Part shown: piece by piece, positions 1 to 6,251 of the stretch | Numbering within the stretch: the first letter of the stretch is position 1 | Layout of the letters: every line of letters starts with the position of its first letter | NCBI GenBank assembly: GCA_002367235.1 | Contig: DFBC01000084.1 | Coordinates: forward strand, 8,872-20,743 | Origin: Cellvibrionales bacterium UBA3090 | Lineage (GTDB): Bacteria; Pseudomonadota; Gammaproteobacteria; Pseudomonadales; Porticoccaceae | Length of the DNA stretch: 11,872 nucleotides | Direction of reading: 5' to 3' | Translations under genes and position numbers: made by a program | The notes under the pieces: model-generated | Databases searched by the model: none | Seen by the model: only the letters and a program-made list of their open reading frames with translations | Told to the model about the DNA's origin: nothing

Positions 1-323
1 TGACTTGCAAGGCTTTCATGAACAACGGGCTCTTTTTGTTGCAGTTGATAGAACCACCAACCGGCCACACCCAAACCGGCAATTGCCAGCAAAAGAAACA
101 GCACGAGCAACGATGTCACCGTGCGTCGACCACCCGATGACTTTTCCGGTGCCGGTTTTTGTTCTTTTGAAAGTGATGCCTTGGTTTCTTTAGCGGCCGA
201 ATTAACTACAGCGTCTTTTTGAGACTCAACCTCACCCTGAGGATTCTCTAGAGGCGCAGTTGCTTCACCTTCCACAATTTTTTTCTCATCCGAGCTGTTG
301 TCGGTATTCTTATCATTATCCAC
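1..323 (-). CDS. hemX: HemX-like membrane protein, N-terminal part (runs off the left edge)
   Basis: Only the first 107 codons are present. The reading frame begins at a GTG (321-323) because an in-frame TAG stop lies two codons upstream (327-329). An AGGA about 9-10 nt before the GTG serves as ribosome site. Residues 1 to about 68 are hydrophilic and rich in Glu, Lys, Ser and Ala. A single hydrophobic segment follows at about 70-91 (SLLVLFLLLAIAGLGVAG), and then WWFYQLQQ begins a Gln-rich periplasmic part. This charged tail, one membrane helix and Gln-rich coiled-coil start are the usual layout of HemX, a protein of uncertain biochemical role often labelled a uroporphyrinogen-III methyltransferase homologue. 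Position supports this: it lies downstream of hemC and hemD on the same strand. The C-terminal domain is outside the window, so the call rests on layout and synteny. Confidence 0.8.
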   Translation of the reverse strand, partial: MDNDKNTDNSSDEKKIVEGEATAPLENPQGEVESQKDAVVNSAAKETKASLSKEQKPAPEKSSGGRRTVTSLLVLFLLLAIAGLGVAGWWFYQLQQKEPVVHESLAS

Positions 324-375
324 TGACTAGATTCCTACAGATGCCTTCCAGTATCATTAAATGCAATACACCAGA

Positions 376-381
376 ATTATA
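376..381 (-). promoter_or_regulatory. Possible -10 box of a separate hemX promoter
   Basis: Read on the minus strand this is a perfect TATAAT about 53 nt upstream of the hemX GTG. No convincing -35 box lies at 16-18 bp spacing (GCGCGG at 17 bp). It is offered mainly because hemX is separated from hemD by 217 bp and may need its own promoter. The rest of that gap shows no gene. Confidence 0.3.
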
Positions 382-540
382 TTTCTTTGAGTGGTTTTCC
401 GCGCACCCCAATAACATATTAGTACGATATTCGACACTGTGATACGCAGTTCAGAGCTTACCTTTTCTGGGCACAGAAAGAGCCTGCACGGTAAAACAGT
501 TCTTACTATTCAGGGACTTGTTCCACTCAATATTTATTCT

Positions 541-1344
541 TCAATGATTGCCACTGTACCACCCCAGCAGAGCCGAAACCATGTCCTCCGGCAATGCCGA
601 ATCAGCGCACAGCACGTTTTGAAAACCGTAGTTCTTAGCTAGTTGAGCGACCCGCTCACCGGGAACCAATAGCGGCAAAGCCATCAAAATAGATCTCGAA
701 CTTTCAGGAACATTGTTCAGTAGATAACCGAGTAATTCGCCGCTATGAACAATCACCACATCCACTTTATCACCCACTAGCAGCGCTGTGATCTGCTTCG
801 AATATTCATCGGTCGACTCACGACGATAAAGCGCACATTGGTCAACCGTGGCACTTCGATCCCTCAATTGATCAGCCAAGAAGGTTCGCCCACCTTCTCC
901 TGAAAAAATCAGTACTTGTTCGCCCGCTACCGATTGAAGTGATGGCAGTGCAAGCACCCCTTCACTATTGGATGACAGCACTGGAACTTCAGCCTGGACA
1001 CCTTTTTCTCGCAATAATTCAGCGGTACTTTTACCCACGGCATAATAGCGAACCCCCGCAGGCAACTTGGTCCAGTAGCGGCTCAACCACTCCAACCCCA
1101 AGAGAGCCGCGGTTCTACTAACAAAAATGGCAATTTGATAGCGGTCAAACTCAAGAATTTGAGATTTGATGTGTTTTATTTCAGAACGGAAGGCATCAGA
1201 TTCAGTCTTCTCAACAAAAGATTGAATTCGCATGACGGGGCAATGGTAAAGTGTAGCGCCAACCGCCACTAGCTGGCGGGCGAAATGGTCTTCACCCTGC
1301 TCTGGACGCACCTGAAGAGCACGCAATCCTTTTGCCGCCAACAC
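541..1344 (-). CDS. hemD: Uroporphyrinogen-III synthase
   Basis: HemD cyclises hydroxymethylbilane, inverting ring D, to give uroporphyrinogen III, the branch point to haem, sirohaem and cobalamin; it is cytosolic. The protein has 267 residues, close to the family's roughly 250. The family is weakly conserved in sequence, but the N-terminus (RALQVRPEQGEDHFARQL, with the typical V-RP start), a central YYAVGKSTAELL segment, VLIFSGEGGRTFLADQL and a late VVIVHSGELLGYLL fit the two-domain HemD fold. The start is a GTG at 1342-1344, 3 bp after the hemC stop; no ATG gives the N-terminus. A weak GGAA inside the end of hemC lies 11 nt upstream, so translation is probably coupled to hemC. Identification is secure mainly through the hemC neighbour. 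No terminator is visible after the stop. Confidence 0.93.
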   Translation of the reverse strand: MLAAKGLRALQVRPEQGEDHFARQLVAVGATLYHCPVMRIQSFVEKTESDAFRSEIKHIKSQILEFDRYQIAIFVSRTAALLGLEWLSRYWTKLPAGVRYYAVGKSTAELLREKGVQAEVPVLSSNSEGVLALPSLQSVAGEQVLIFSGEGGRTFLADQLRDRSATVDQCALYRRESTDEYSKQITALLVGDKVDVVIVHSGELLGYLLNNVPESSRSILMALPLLVPGERVAQLAKNYGFQNVLCADSALPEDMVSALLGWYSGNH

Positions 1345-1347
1345 TAA

Positions 1348-2283
1348 TCAACTATTTCCATAAACTTCTTTGAGAATGTCGCCGGCACCTTGCTCTAACA
1401 GCTTGTTTGCGAGCTCAATACCGAGGGCCTCGGGGTTGTTCTCGTCACCGATCAGGTCCTCACGGATAACCTGCTTCCCATCGGCAGAACCAACCAATCC
1501 TCTAAGCCAGAGTTTTCCTCCGCCCTGATGAATCGCATAGCAGGCAATGGGCACTTGGCAGCCCCCCTGAAGCCGACAATTCATTGCTCTCTCTGCACGG
1601 ACACATTGTGCGGAAGAAAGGTGATGCAAGGGTTCGAGAAGCGACATGATCCGCTCATCCTTGATTCGGCATTCAATACCCAAAGCTCCCTGGCCTCCTG
1701 CCGGCAAGGATTGCTCTGGGGCAACCCTCTGTCGAATCCGATCCTCCATCTCTAATCTGACCAAACCAGCCGTAGCCAGAATAATGGCGTCGTATTCTCC
1801 CTTATCGAGTTTTGCCAATCGAGTATTCACATTTCCTCGCAACTCAAGAATTTCGAGCGAAGGGAAGCGCTCTCTAAGCTGGGTTTGTCGACGGAGGCTC
1901 GACGTGCCAACACGGCTGCCTGCAGGCAAGTCCTCCAACCGCTCGAAGTGATTAGAAACGAACGCATCGGTCGGATCCTCTCGCTCACAAATCACCGCAA
2001 GTCCCAACCCATCAGGAAATTCCATGGGCACATCTTTCATTGAGTGAACCGCAATATCTGCGCGCCCCTCTTGTAGAGCAACCTCTAGCTCCTTGACAAA
2101 CAAGCCCTTTCCACCAACTTTGGCCAAAGGTGTATCAAGAATTTTGTCGCCTCTGGTAGTAAAACCAACCAGCTCTACTGTCAATTCTGGATAGAGCTGC
2201 TGTAGCCGCGCCTTTACATGTTCTGCCTGCCAAAGCGCCAATGGACTTTTACGAGTTGCGATACGAAGTGGAGAAGAGGTCAT
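1348..2283 (-). CDS. hemC: Hydroxymethylbilane synthase (porphobilinogen deaminase)
   Basis: HemC polymerises four porphobilinogen molecules into hydroxymethylbilane in the cytosol, using a covalently bound dipyrromethane cofactor. The 311-residue protein has the full family pattern: RIATRKSPLALWQAEHV at the N-terminus, KGLFVKELE, DIAVHSMKDVP containing the catalytic Asp84, GTSSLRR with Arg131/Arg132, LRGNVNTRLAKLD, LPAGGQGALGIE, and LQGGCQVPIA, whose Cys242 carries the cofactor. Length and residue numbering match the Escherichia coli enzyme closely. The ATG at 2281-2283 gives the expected N-terminus, although no clear Shine-Dalgarno precedes it (only a GGG about 11 nt upstream). hemD follows 3 bp downstream, giving two consecutive steps of tetrapyrrole synthesis. 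algR lies 102 bp upstream on the same strand, so hemC may be read both from its own promoter and from algZR. Confidence 0.98.
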   Translation of the reverse strand: MTSSPLRIATRKSPLALWQAEHVKARLQQLYPELTVELVGFTTRGDKILDTPLAKVGGKGLFVKELEVALQEGRADIAVHSMKDVPMEFPDGLGLAVICEREDPTDAFVSNHFERLEDLPAGSRVGTSSLRRQTQLRERFPSLEILELRGNVNTRLAKLDKGEYDAIILATAGLVRLEMEDRIRQRVAPEQSLPAGGQGALGIECRIKDERIMSLLEPLHHLSSAQCVRAERAMNCRLQGGCQVPIACYAIHQGGGKLWLRGLVGSADGKQVIREDLIGDENNPEALGIELANKLLEQGAGDILKEVYGNS

Positions 2284-2298
2284 GAAATAATAGCCCGT

Positions 2299-2328
2299 AT
2301 AATAAAGGGTAAATCATAGCAGATTGAA
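2299..2328 (-). promoter_or_regulatory. Possible hemC promoter
   Basis: On the minus strand a TATTAT (2299-2304) lies 18 bp after TTCAAT (2323-2328), about 15 nt before the hemC start codon. Both boxes depart from consensus and the leader would be very short. The 102-bp algR-hemC gap is long enough for a promoter, but this is only the best candidate in it. Confidence 0.25.
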
Positions 2329-2342
2329 GACAAGACACCCAT

Positions 2343-2353
2343 GGTGACTCACC
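2343..2353. repeat. 11-bp palindrome upstream of hemC (possible operator)
   Basis: GGTGACTCACC is a perfect 5-1-5 palindrome in the algR-hemC intergenic region, about 60 bp upstream of the hemC start. The symmetry could suit a dimeric regulator, or it could form a small hairpin after algR. It is too short to rule out chance, and no T-run follows it on the minus strand, so it is not a clear terminator. Confidence 0.3.
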
Positions 2354-2385
2354 TGAGATATACATCAAAATGTAAGTAAGAACGC

Positions 2386-3123
2386 CTAAATTTGCTCTAA
2401 CAATTTTCTCAACGGGGACACATGTCGACGACTGACCTGCGGGCGAATATCCAAACCTTGAAGTCGAACAAAATATTGGCCATCCACATTACGGTCCAAC
2501 CCCTCTATATGAGGAATGGACACCAATGCATTGCGGTGTATTCGGACAAAACGACCATCGAATTCATCTTCCAAATCTTTAAGGGGTTCATCCAACAGCG
2601 CCTCACCTTCCGCATGATAGGCTGTCACATACTTATGATCTGCCTGAAACAAGCGGACATCTGAAATGGCGACCAGATCAATACCGCGACGGTTTTTCGT
2701 TGCAATATGGCTTCGCCCCTCAGAGTGAAAGACAGGCGAATCCCTCATCTCTGTCAATTGAGCCTTATTAATCCGCTTGGTTCTAGAAATTGCGTGCTCT
2801 AAATCTACCTGCTTGATGGGCTTCAATAGATAACCAATTGCCTGTGAGGAGAATGCCTCTACCGCATAATCATCATAAGCCGTACAAAAAATGACGGCGG
2901 GGGGAGGTTCAATTTCTGCTAAATACTGCGCCGCCGCCAGACCATCCATTCCTGGCATGCGAACATCCATAAAAACCAGATCAGGACTGATTTCTTCAGC
3001 AACACTGAGAGCCTGCTCACCACTTCCAGCCTCGCCAACTACCTGGCAATCACTGACAGCCGACAACATTCTTTTTAGCCTGTCGCGCGCCAATGGCTCA
3101 TCGTCAACAATCAGTATCTTCAT
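2386..3123 (-). CDS. algR: AlgR-like response regulator, LytTR DNA-binding type
   Basis: A 245-residue two-domain response regulator. Residues 1-120 form a receiver domain: acidic pair Asp7/Asp8, phosphoacceptor Asp53 in FMDVRMPGMDG, Thr81 in CTAYDDYA and Lys101 in LLKPIKQ. Residues about 145-245 form a LytTR DNA-binding domain (IDLVAISDVRLFQADHKYV, then RFVRIHRNALV and RPQVSRRHVSPLRKLL). Length and architecture match AlgR of Pseudomonas (about 248 residues), which controls type IV pili, exopolysaccharide and virulence genes; whether the targets are the same here is unknown. The gene begins 9 bp after its partner kinase, with GGTAGGG upstream as a likely ribosome site, and is followed by hemC exactly as in Pseudomonas. 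Naming rests on both architecture and this neighbourhood. Confidence 0.93.
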   Translation of the reverse strand: MKILIVDDEPLARDRLKRMLSAVSDCQVVGEAGSGEQALSVAEEISPDLVFMDVRMPGMDGLAAAQYLAEIEPPPAVIFCTAYDDYAVEAFSSQAIGYLLKPIKQVDLEHAISRTKRINKAQLTEMRDSPVFHSEGRSHIATKNRRGIDLVAISDVRLFQADHKYVTAYHAEGEALLDEPLKDLEDEFDGRFVRIHRNALVSIPHIEGLDRNVDGQYFVRLQGLDIRPQVSRRHVSPLRKLLEQI

Positions 3124-3132
3124 CGCCCAACC

Positions 3133-4206
3133 CTACCATCCTATGGGGTAGCTAATACGGGTAATATAACAACTTTCGCTGGGTTCCGCAGTGACCTTGG
3201 CACCGGGCCCAAAATGAGCAATCAAACGTTGCCGAACATTATGCAAGGCCATCTTGTTACCACGGTGCTGCTGTAATGCCCTGTGTAGCGGATTTGAAAC
3301 CACAATTTCCATTCGATCATTGATCCGTTTCACGGAAATCAAAATCTCCCCACCTTCCTGCAACAATTGAATACCATGATAAATCGCATTTTCCAAAACG
3401 GGCTGCAGCGTCAAGCACGGTATATGCACGCCCTCACCATAATCACCAATCTCCCACTTGGCAGAAAGTCGATCACCCAAACGAAGCTTTTCCAGCGACA
3501 TGTAACGACGACACAAAGACAGCTCCTCGCGCAAAGGCACTAGTGTTTGAGAATCCGTCAGGGCATAGCGAAACAGGTCCGACATATCCTCCACCACACG
3601 CTCGGCTTTCTCCGGGTCCGAGCCGATCAGGCTGGCGATCATATTCATACTATTAAATAGAAAATGGGGGCGAATTCGCGATTGCAGCGCCTGAATACGA
3701 GCTTCCAGCTCCGCCCGCTGCCTCACCCTCAACTGCTGCTGCAAATAAAGGTAGCGCAGCAAAATACCCGCAGGAATTGCGGCAATCAGCAAATACTCAA
3801 AGACATTCCAAAAATTGTATTCACGATTGACGATGGGTGCCGAATACCACCACATCACCGCCTCGGAGACCGCACCGCAAAATAACGTTACCAACAAGAT
3901 TAAAAAAAATGAAATAAACGCGGCGGTCACATGATTCAATCCAGAGACCAGCCGATTAGAAAAGCAAAGCACAACAGCACTTAATAGCGTAATCCACAAT
4001 GACAGCAGAGAAACCTTGGCCAGCTTTACCCAATCAAAATACTGTAGCCCACTATCAGCCACAGTAATCAACAGTGCCAACAGTTGAGAAATAACAACCA
4101 CCGCCAGCAGCCCCTGCCCCTTACAGAGGTTTGGCAGGAACATATCCCCATCACTATCAAACAGCTGAGCCTGTTTTAGCTTTCCCGATTTCCAGTTAAA
4201 CACCAT
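3133..4206 (-). CDS. algZ: AlgZ/FimS-like membrane sensor histidine kinase
   Basis: Partner of the adjacent algR. From the ATG at 4204-4206 the protein has 357 residues. It starts with a short N-terminal tail containing MFLPNLC, a motif also seen in AlgZ. Four hydrophobic segments follow at about 33-49, 66-82, 93-113 and 136-155, then a short linker and a His_kinase domain of the LytS type: RIRPHFLFNSMN with phosphoacceptor His181, and an N-box LQPVLENAIYHG with Asn273. The usual DxGxG ATP-lid motif is missing; VVSNPL stands in its place, followed by GNKMALHNVRQRL. An in-frame GTG at 4219-4221 would add five residues, with AAGGA only 4 nt away. I prefer the ATG because GGAG lies 9 nt before it. 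The gene is divergent from argH, as in Pseudomonas. Confidence 0.92.
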   Translation of the reverse strand: MVFNWKSGKLKQAQLFDSDGDMFLPNLCKGQGLLAVVVISQLLALLITVADSGLQYFDWVKLAKVSLLSLWITLLSAVVLCFSNRLVSGLNHVTAAFISFFLILLVTLFCGAVSEAVMWWYSAPIVNREYNFWNVFEYLLIAAIPAGILLRYLYLQQQLRVRQRAELEARIQALQSRIRPHFLFNSMNMIASLIGSDPEKAERVVEDMSDLFRYALTDSQTLVPLREELSLCRRYMSLEKLRLGDRLSAKWEIGDYGEGVHIPCLTLQPVLENAIYHGIQLLQEGGEILISVKRINDRMEIVVSNPLHRALQQHRGNKMALHNVRQRLIAHFGPGAKVTAEPSESCYITRISYPIGW

Positions 4207-4253
4207 TCCCTTTATCTCCACCTATCCTTATTCACACGCGGGCCTTCACGCTT

Positions 4254-4262
4254 TGATATAAT
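4254..4262 (+). promoter_or_regulatory. argH promoter, extended -10 type
   Basis: TGATATAAT is a perfect extended -10 element (TGn plus consensus TATAAT), 69 bp before the argH ATG. The best -35 match, TTCACA at 4231-4236, is five of six bases but 20 bp away, so the extended -10 probably carries recognition. The algZ translation start is only about 40-50 bp to its left. Confidence 0.6.
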
Positions 4263-4331
4263 CCCGCCTCAACCATCAAACTGATGACACTTCATTAATC
4301 GTCAGCACACTGAAAAAGAGCTAGTTTACCC

Positions 4332-5726
4332 ATGAGTGACCCAAAAGACACCAACCAGGCCTGGGGCGGCCGCTTTAGTGAAGCAACCGATGCTTTCGTA
4401 GCCAGATTCACAGCCTCCGTTAATTTTGATCAACGGCTGGCCCGCCACGACATTCAAGGCTCTATTGCCCATGCCACCATGCTAACCAAGGTGGGCGTTC
4501 TCACCAATGATGAGCTTCACAGCATTCAAACCGGGTTAACTGAAATTCTCACTGAAATCGAGAACGGCACCTTTGAATGGTCTATTGCGCTAGAAGACGT
4601 CCACATGAATGTGGAGGCTGCACTGACGGCTCAAATCGGCATTACTGGAAAGAAGCTACACACTGGCCGCTCTCGTAATGACCAGGTAGCTACAGATATT
4701 CGACTATGGCTGCGGGATGAAATCGACATCATCAGCACCGAGCTAACGAGATTACAACAGGGAATCCTGGACTTGGCTGAACGAGAGGCTGACACCATCA
4801 TGCCCGGATTCACCCATTTACAAACCGCCCAGCCCGTCACCTTTGGTCACCACCTTTTGGCTTGGTTTGAAATGCTGGTGAGAGATCACAGCAGATTGAT
4901 GGACTGTCGAAAGCGACTCAACCAATCACCGCTGGGGGCCGCGGCACTGGCCGGTACCACCTACCCCATTGACCGTGAAATGACCGCTGAATTACTGGGC
5001 TTTGACGGGCCAACCAGAAACTCTCTGGACTCGGTAAGCGACCGCGACTTTGCCATCGAATTCTGCGCCTTTGCCAGCATGCTAATCACTCATTTATCAC
5101 GAGCCTCTGAGGAATTGGTGCTGTGGACTTCGGCGCAGTTTAACTTCATTGAAATGCCGGATCGTTTTTGTACGGGTTCCTCCATCATGCCACAGAAGAA
5201 AAACCCCGATGTTCCCGAACTGGTACGAGGTAAAACAGGTCGAGTTAACGGGCACCTCATCGCCTTGCTGACACTGATGAAATCCCAACCACTGGCTTAC
5301 AACAAAGACAACCAGGAAGACAAAGAGCCCTTATTCGATGCCGTAGATACCGTGAAGGACTGCTTGCGCGCCTTTGCCGATATGGTGCCGGCAATCGAAT
5401 CAAAACCTGACAATATGAGCGAAGCCGCTCTTCGTGGCTTTTCTACCGCCACAGATTTAGCTGATTACCTAGTTCGAAAAGGTATCGCCTTCCGTGACTC
5501 TCATGAAATTGTCGGCAAATCGGTCGCCTATGGCCTAGCCGAAAACAAAGATCTGTCTGAAATGACACTGGAAGAACTTCAGCAATTTTCTGATGTCATC
5601 GACAATGATGTTTTTGAGGTTCTAACGCTCGAGGGTTCAGTAGCCGCCAGAGATCATATTGGCGGCACTGCACCAAACCAAGTAAGAGCTGCGGTAAAGA
5701 TCGCAAGAAAAGCGCTCAACCCTTAA
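4332..5726 (+). CDS. argH: Argininosuccinate lyase
   Basis: ArgH splits argininosuccinate into arginine and fumarate, the last step of arginine biosynthesis, as a cytosolic homotetramer. The 464-residue protein is the normal length for this family. It begins with the typical AWGGRFSE and carries TGRSRNDQVATD (111-122), GFTHLQTAQPVTFGHH (159-174) with the catalytic His162, and the fumarase-superfamily signature GSSIMPQKKNPD (282-293) with the catalytic Ser283/284 loop. No key residue is missing. The start agrees with homologues, although the ribosome site is weak (AAAGAG about 11 nt before the ATG). The gene is transcribed from its own extended -10 promoter, divergent from algZ, and is followed directly by a strong hairpin terminator, so it looks like a single-gene unit. 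Confidence 0.98.
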   Translation: MSDPKDTNQAWGGRFSEATDAFVARFTASVNFDQRLARHDIQGSIAHATMLTKVGVLTNDELHSIQTGLTEILTEIENGTFEWSIALEDVHMNVEAALTAQIGITGKKLHTGRSRNDQVATDIRLWLRDEIDIISTELTRLQQGILDLAEREADTIMPGFTHLQTAQPVTFGHHLLAWFEMLVRDHSRLMDCRKRLNQSPLGAAALAGTTYPIDREMTAELLGFDGPTRNSLDSVSDRDFAIEFCAFASMLITHLSRASEELVLWTSAQFNFIEMPDRFCTGSSIMPQKKNPDVPELVRGKTGRVNGHLIALLTLMKSQPLAYNKDNQEDKEPLFDAVDTVKDCLRAFADMVPAIESKPDNMSEAALRGFSTATDLADYLVRKGIAFRDSHEIVGKSVAYGLAENKDLSEMTLEELQQFSDVIDNDVFEVLTLEGSVAARDHIGGTAPNQVRAAVKIARKALNP

Positions 5727-5733
5727 ACCCGGA

Positions 5734-5769
5734 TAGAAAAGACTGGTATCACACGGCCAGTCTTTTCTA
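5734..5769 (+). terminator. Rho-independent terminator after argH
   Basis: A perfect 13-bp inverted repeat, TAGAAAAGACTGG and CCAGTCTTTTCTA, encloses a 10-nt loop. Read rightward, the GC part GACTGG/CCAGTC is followed by TTTTCT, as expected for an intrinsic terminator. The symmetrical A and T tracts could also let it work leftward. It begins 7 bp after the argH stop and ends 20 bp before the next start codon. Confidence 0.85.
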
Positions 5770-5789
5770 CCACCTAGGATGAACATTCC

Positions 5790-6188
5790 ATGAAATTTCT
5801 GTTGATACTCCTGGCACTGCTCTCCCCATCACTCTTGACTGCAGCCCCGGCAAACATTGCAGCAACCTGTGGCGGATGGGTAGATGCTCGCCAACAACAT
5901 GCAGCTCAACCGACCACCTATTGGCTCCAGGGTTTTATCGCCGCCTATAACGAATATCAATACACCGGCAAAAATCCAAATGGCATTATGGGTAATGCTA
6001 AAGAAACTGATATTGCCAAATGGCTAGATAATTATTGCCAGAAACACCCCCAAAGCAATCCACAAGAGGCCATTGAATCATTGATCGAAGAGAGGAAACC
6101 AGCAGAGAAAGCCTGTCCGGTTAGGCGCTCGGGCGGACGCCCATGCCCTAGACCAAAGAAAGAAGAAATCCCCGAGATTGGCCGTTAA
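5790..6188 (+). CDS. Small exported protein of unknown function
   Basis: A 132-residue protein with a clear signal peptide (MKFLLILLALLSPSLLTAA, cleavage probably near residue 18-19), so it is likely periplasmic or secreted. The mature part begins with a domain of about 75 residues containing TCGGWVDARQQ (Cys27), YWLQGFIAAYNEYQYTG and DIAKWLDNYCQKHP (Cys83). The two cysteines could form a disulphide. The pattern of an early Cys-x-x-Trp, a central W-L-x-G-F, and a late W-x-D-x-Y-C recalls small HdeA-like or Rap1a-like periplasmic proteins, but I cannot assign a family. After about residue 100 comes a basic, proline-rich tail with two more cysteines (Cys109 and Cys119). AGGA lies 10 nt before the ATG. 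Only 20 bp separate the gene from the argH terminator, so its promoter must lie inside argH or it depends on read-through. It converges with the HD-GYP gene. Confidence 0.8.
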   Translation: MKFLLILLALLSPSLLTAAPANIAATCGGWVDARQQHAAQPTTYWLQGFIAAYNEYQYTGKNPNGIMGNAKETDIAKWLDNYCQKHPQSNPQEAIESLIEERKPAEKACPVRRSGGRPCPRPKKEEIPEIGR

Positions 6189-6251
6189 TAGAATAGTGTG
6201 GGCAAGCGTTTGTGGCTCGTCAACAAGGCGGCCACCGGAAATCTCTCGTTT

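Noticed and set aside
464..479. Perfect 6-bp inverted repeat TTTCTG/CAGAAA with a 4-nt loop in the hemD-hemX gap
   Set aside because: It is AT-rich, and no T-run follows on either strand, so it is not a credible terminator.
387..530. Two 8-bp inverted segments, TTGAGTGG (387-394) and CCACTCAA (523-530), bracketing part of the hemD-hemX gap
   Set aside because: The arms are 128 bp apart and do not extend; this length of match is expected by chance.
1646..1951. Open frame of 101 codons on the plus strand inside hemC
   Set aside because: It is antisense to a fully conserved hemC, lacks recognisable motifs, and is explained by the codon pattern of the real gene.
6189..6251. Weak GTGGC/GCCAC pairing between the convergent exported-protein and HD-GYP genes, considered as a shared terminator
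   Set aside because: The stem is 5 bp with a 14-nt loop and no T-run, so it is too weak to call.
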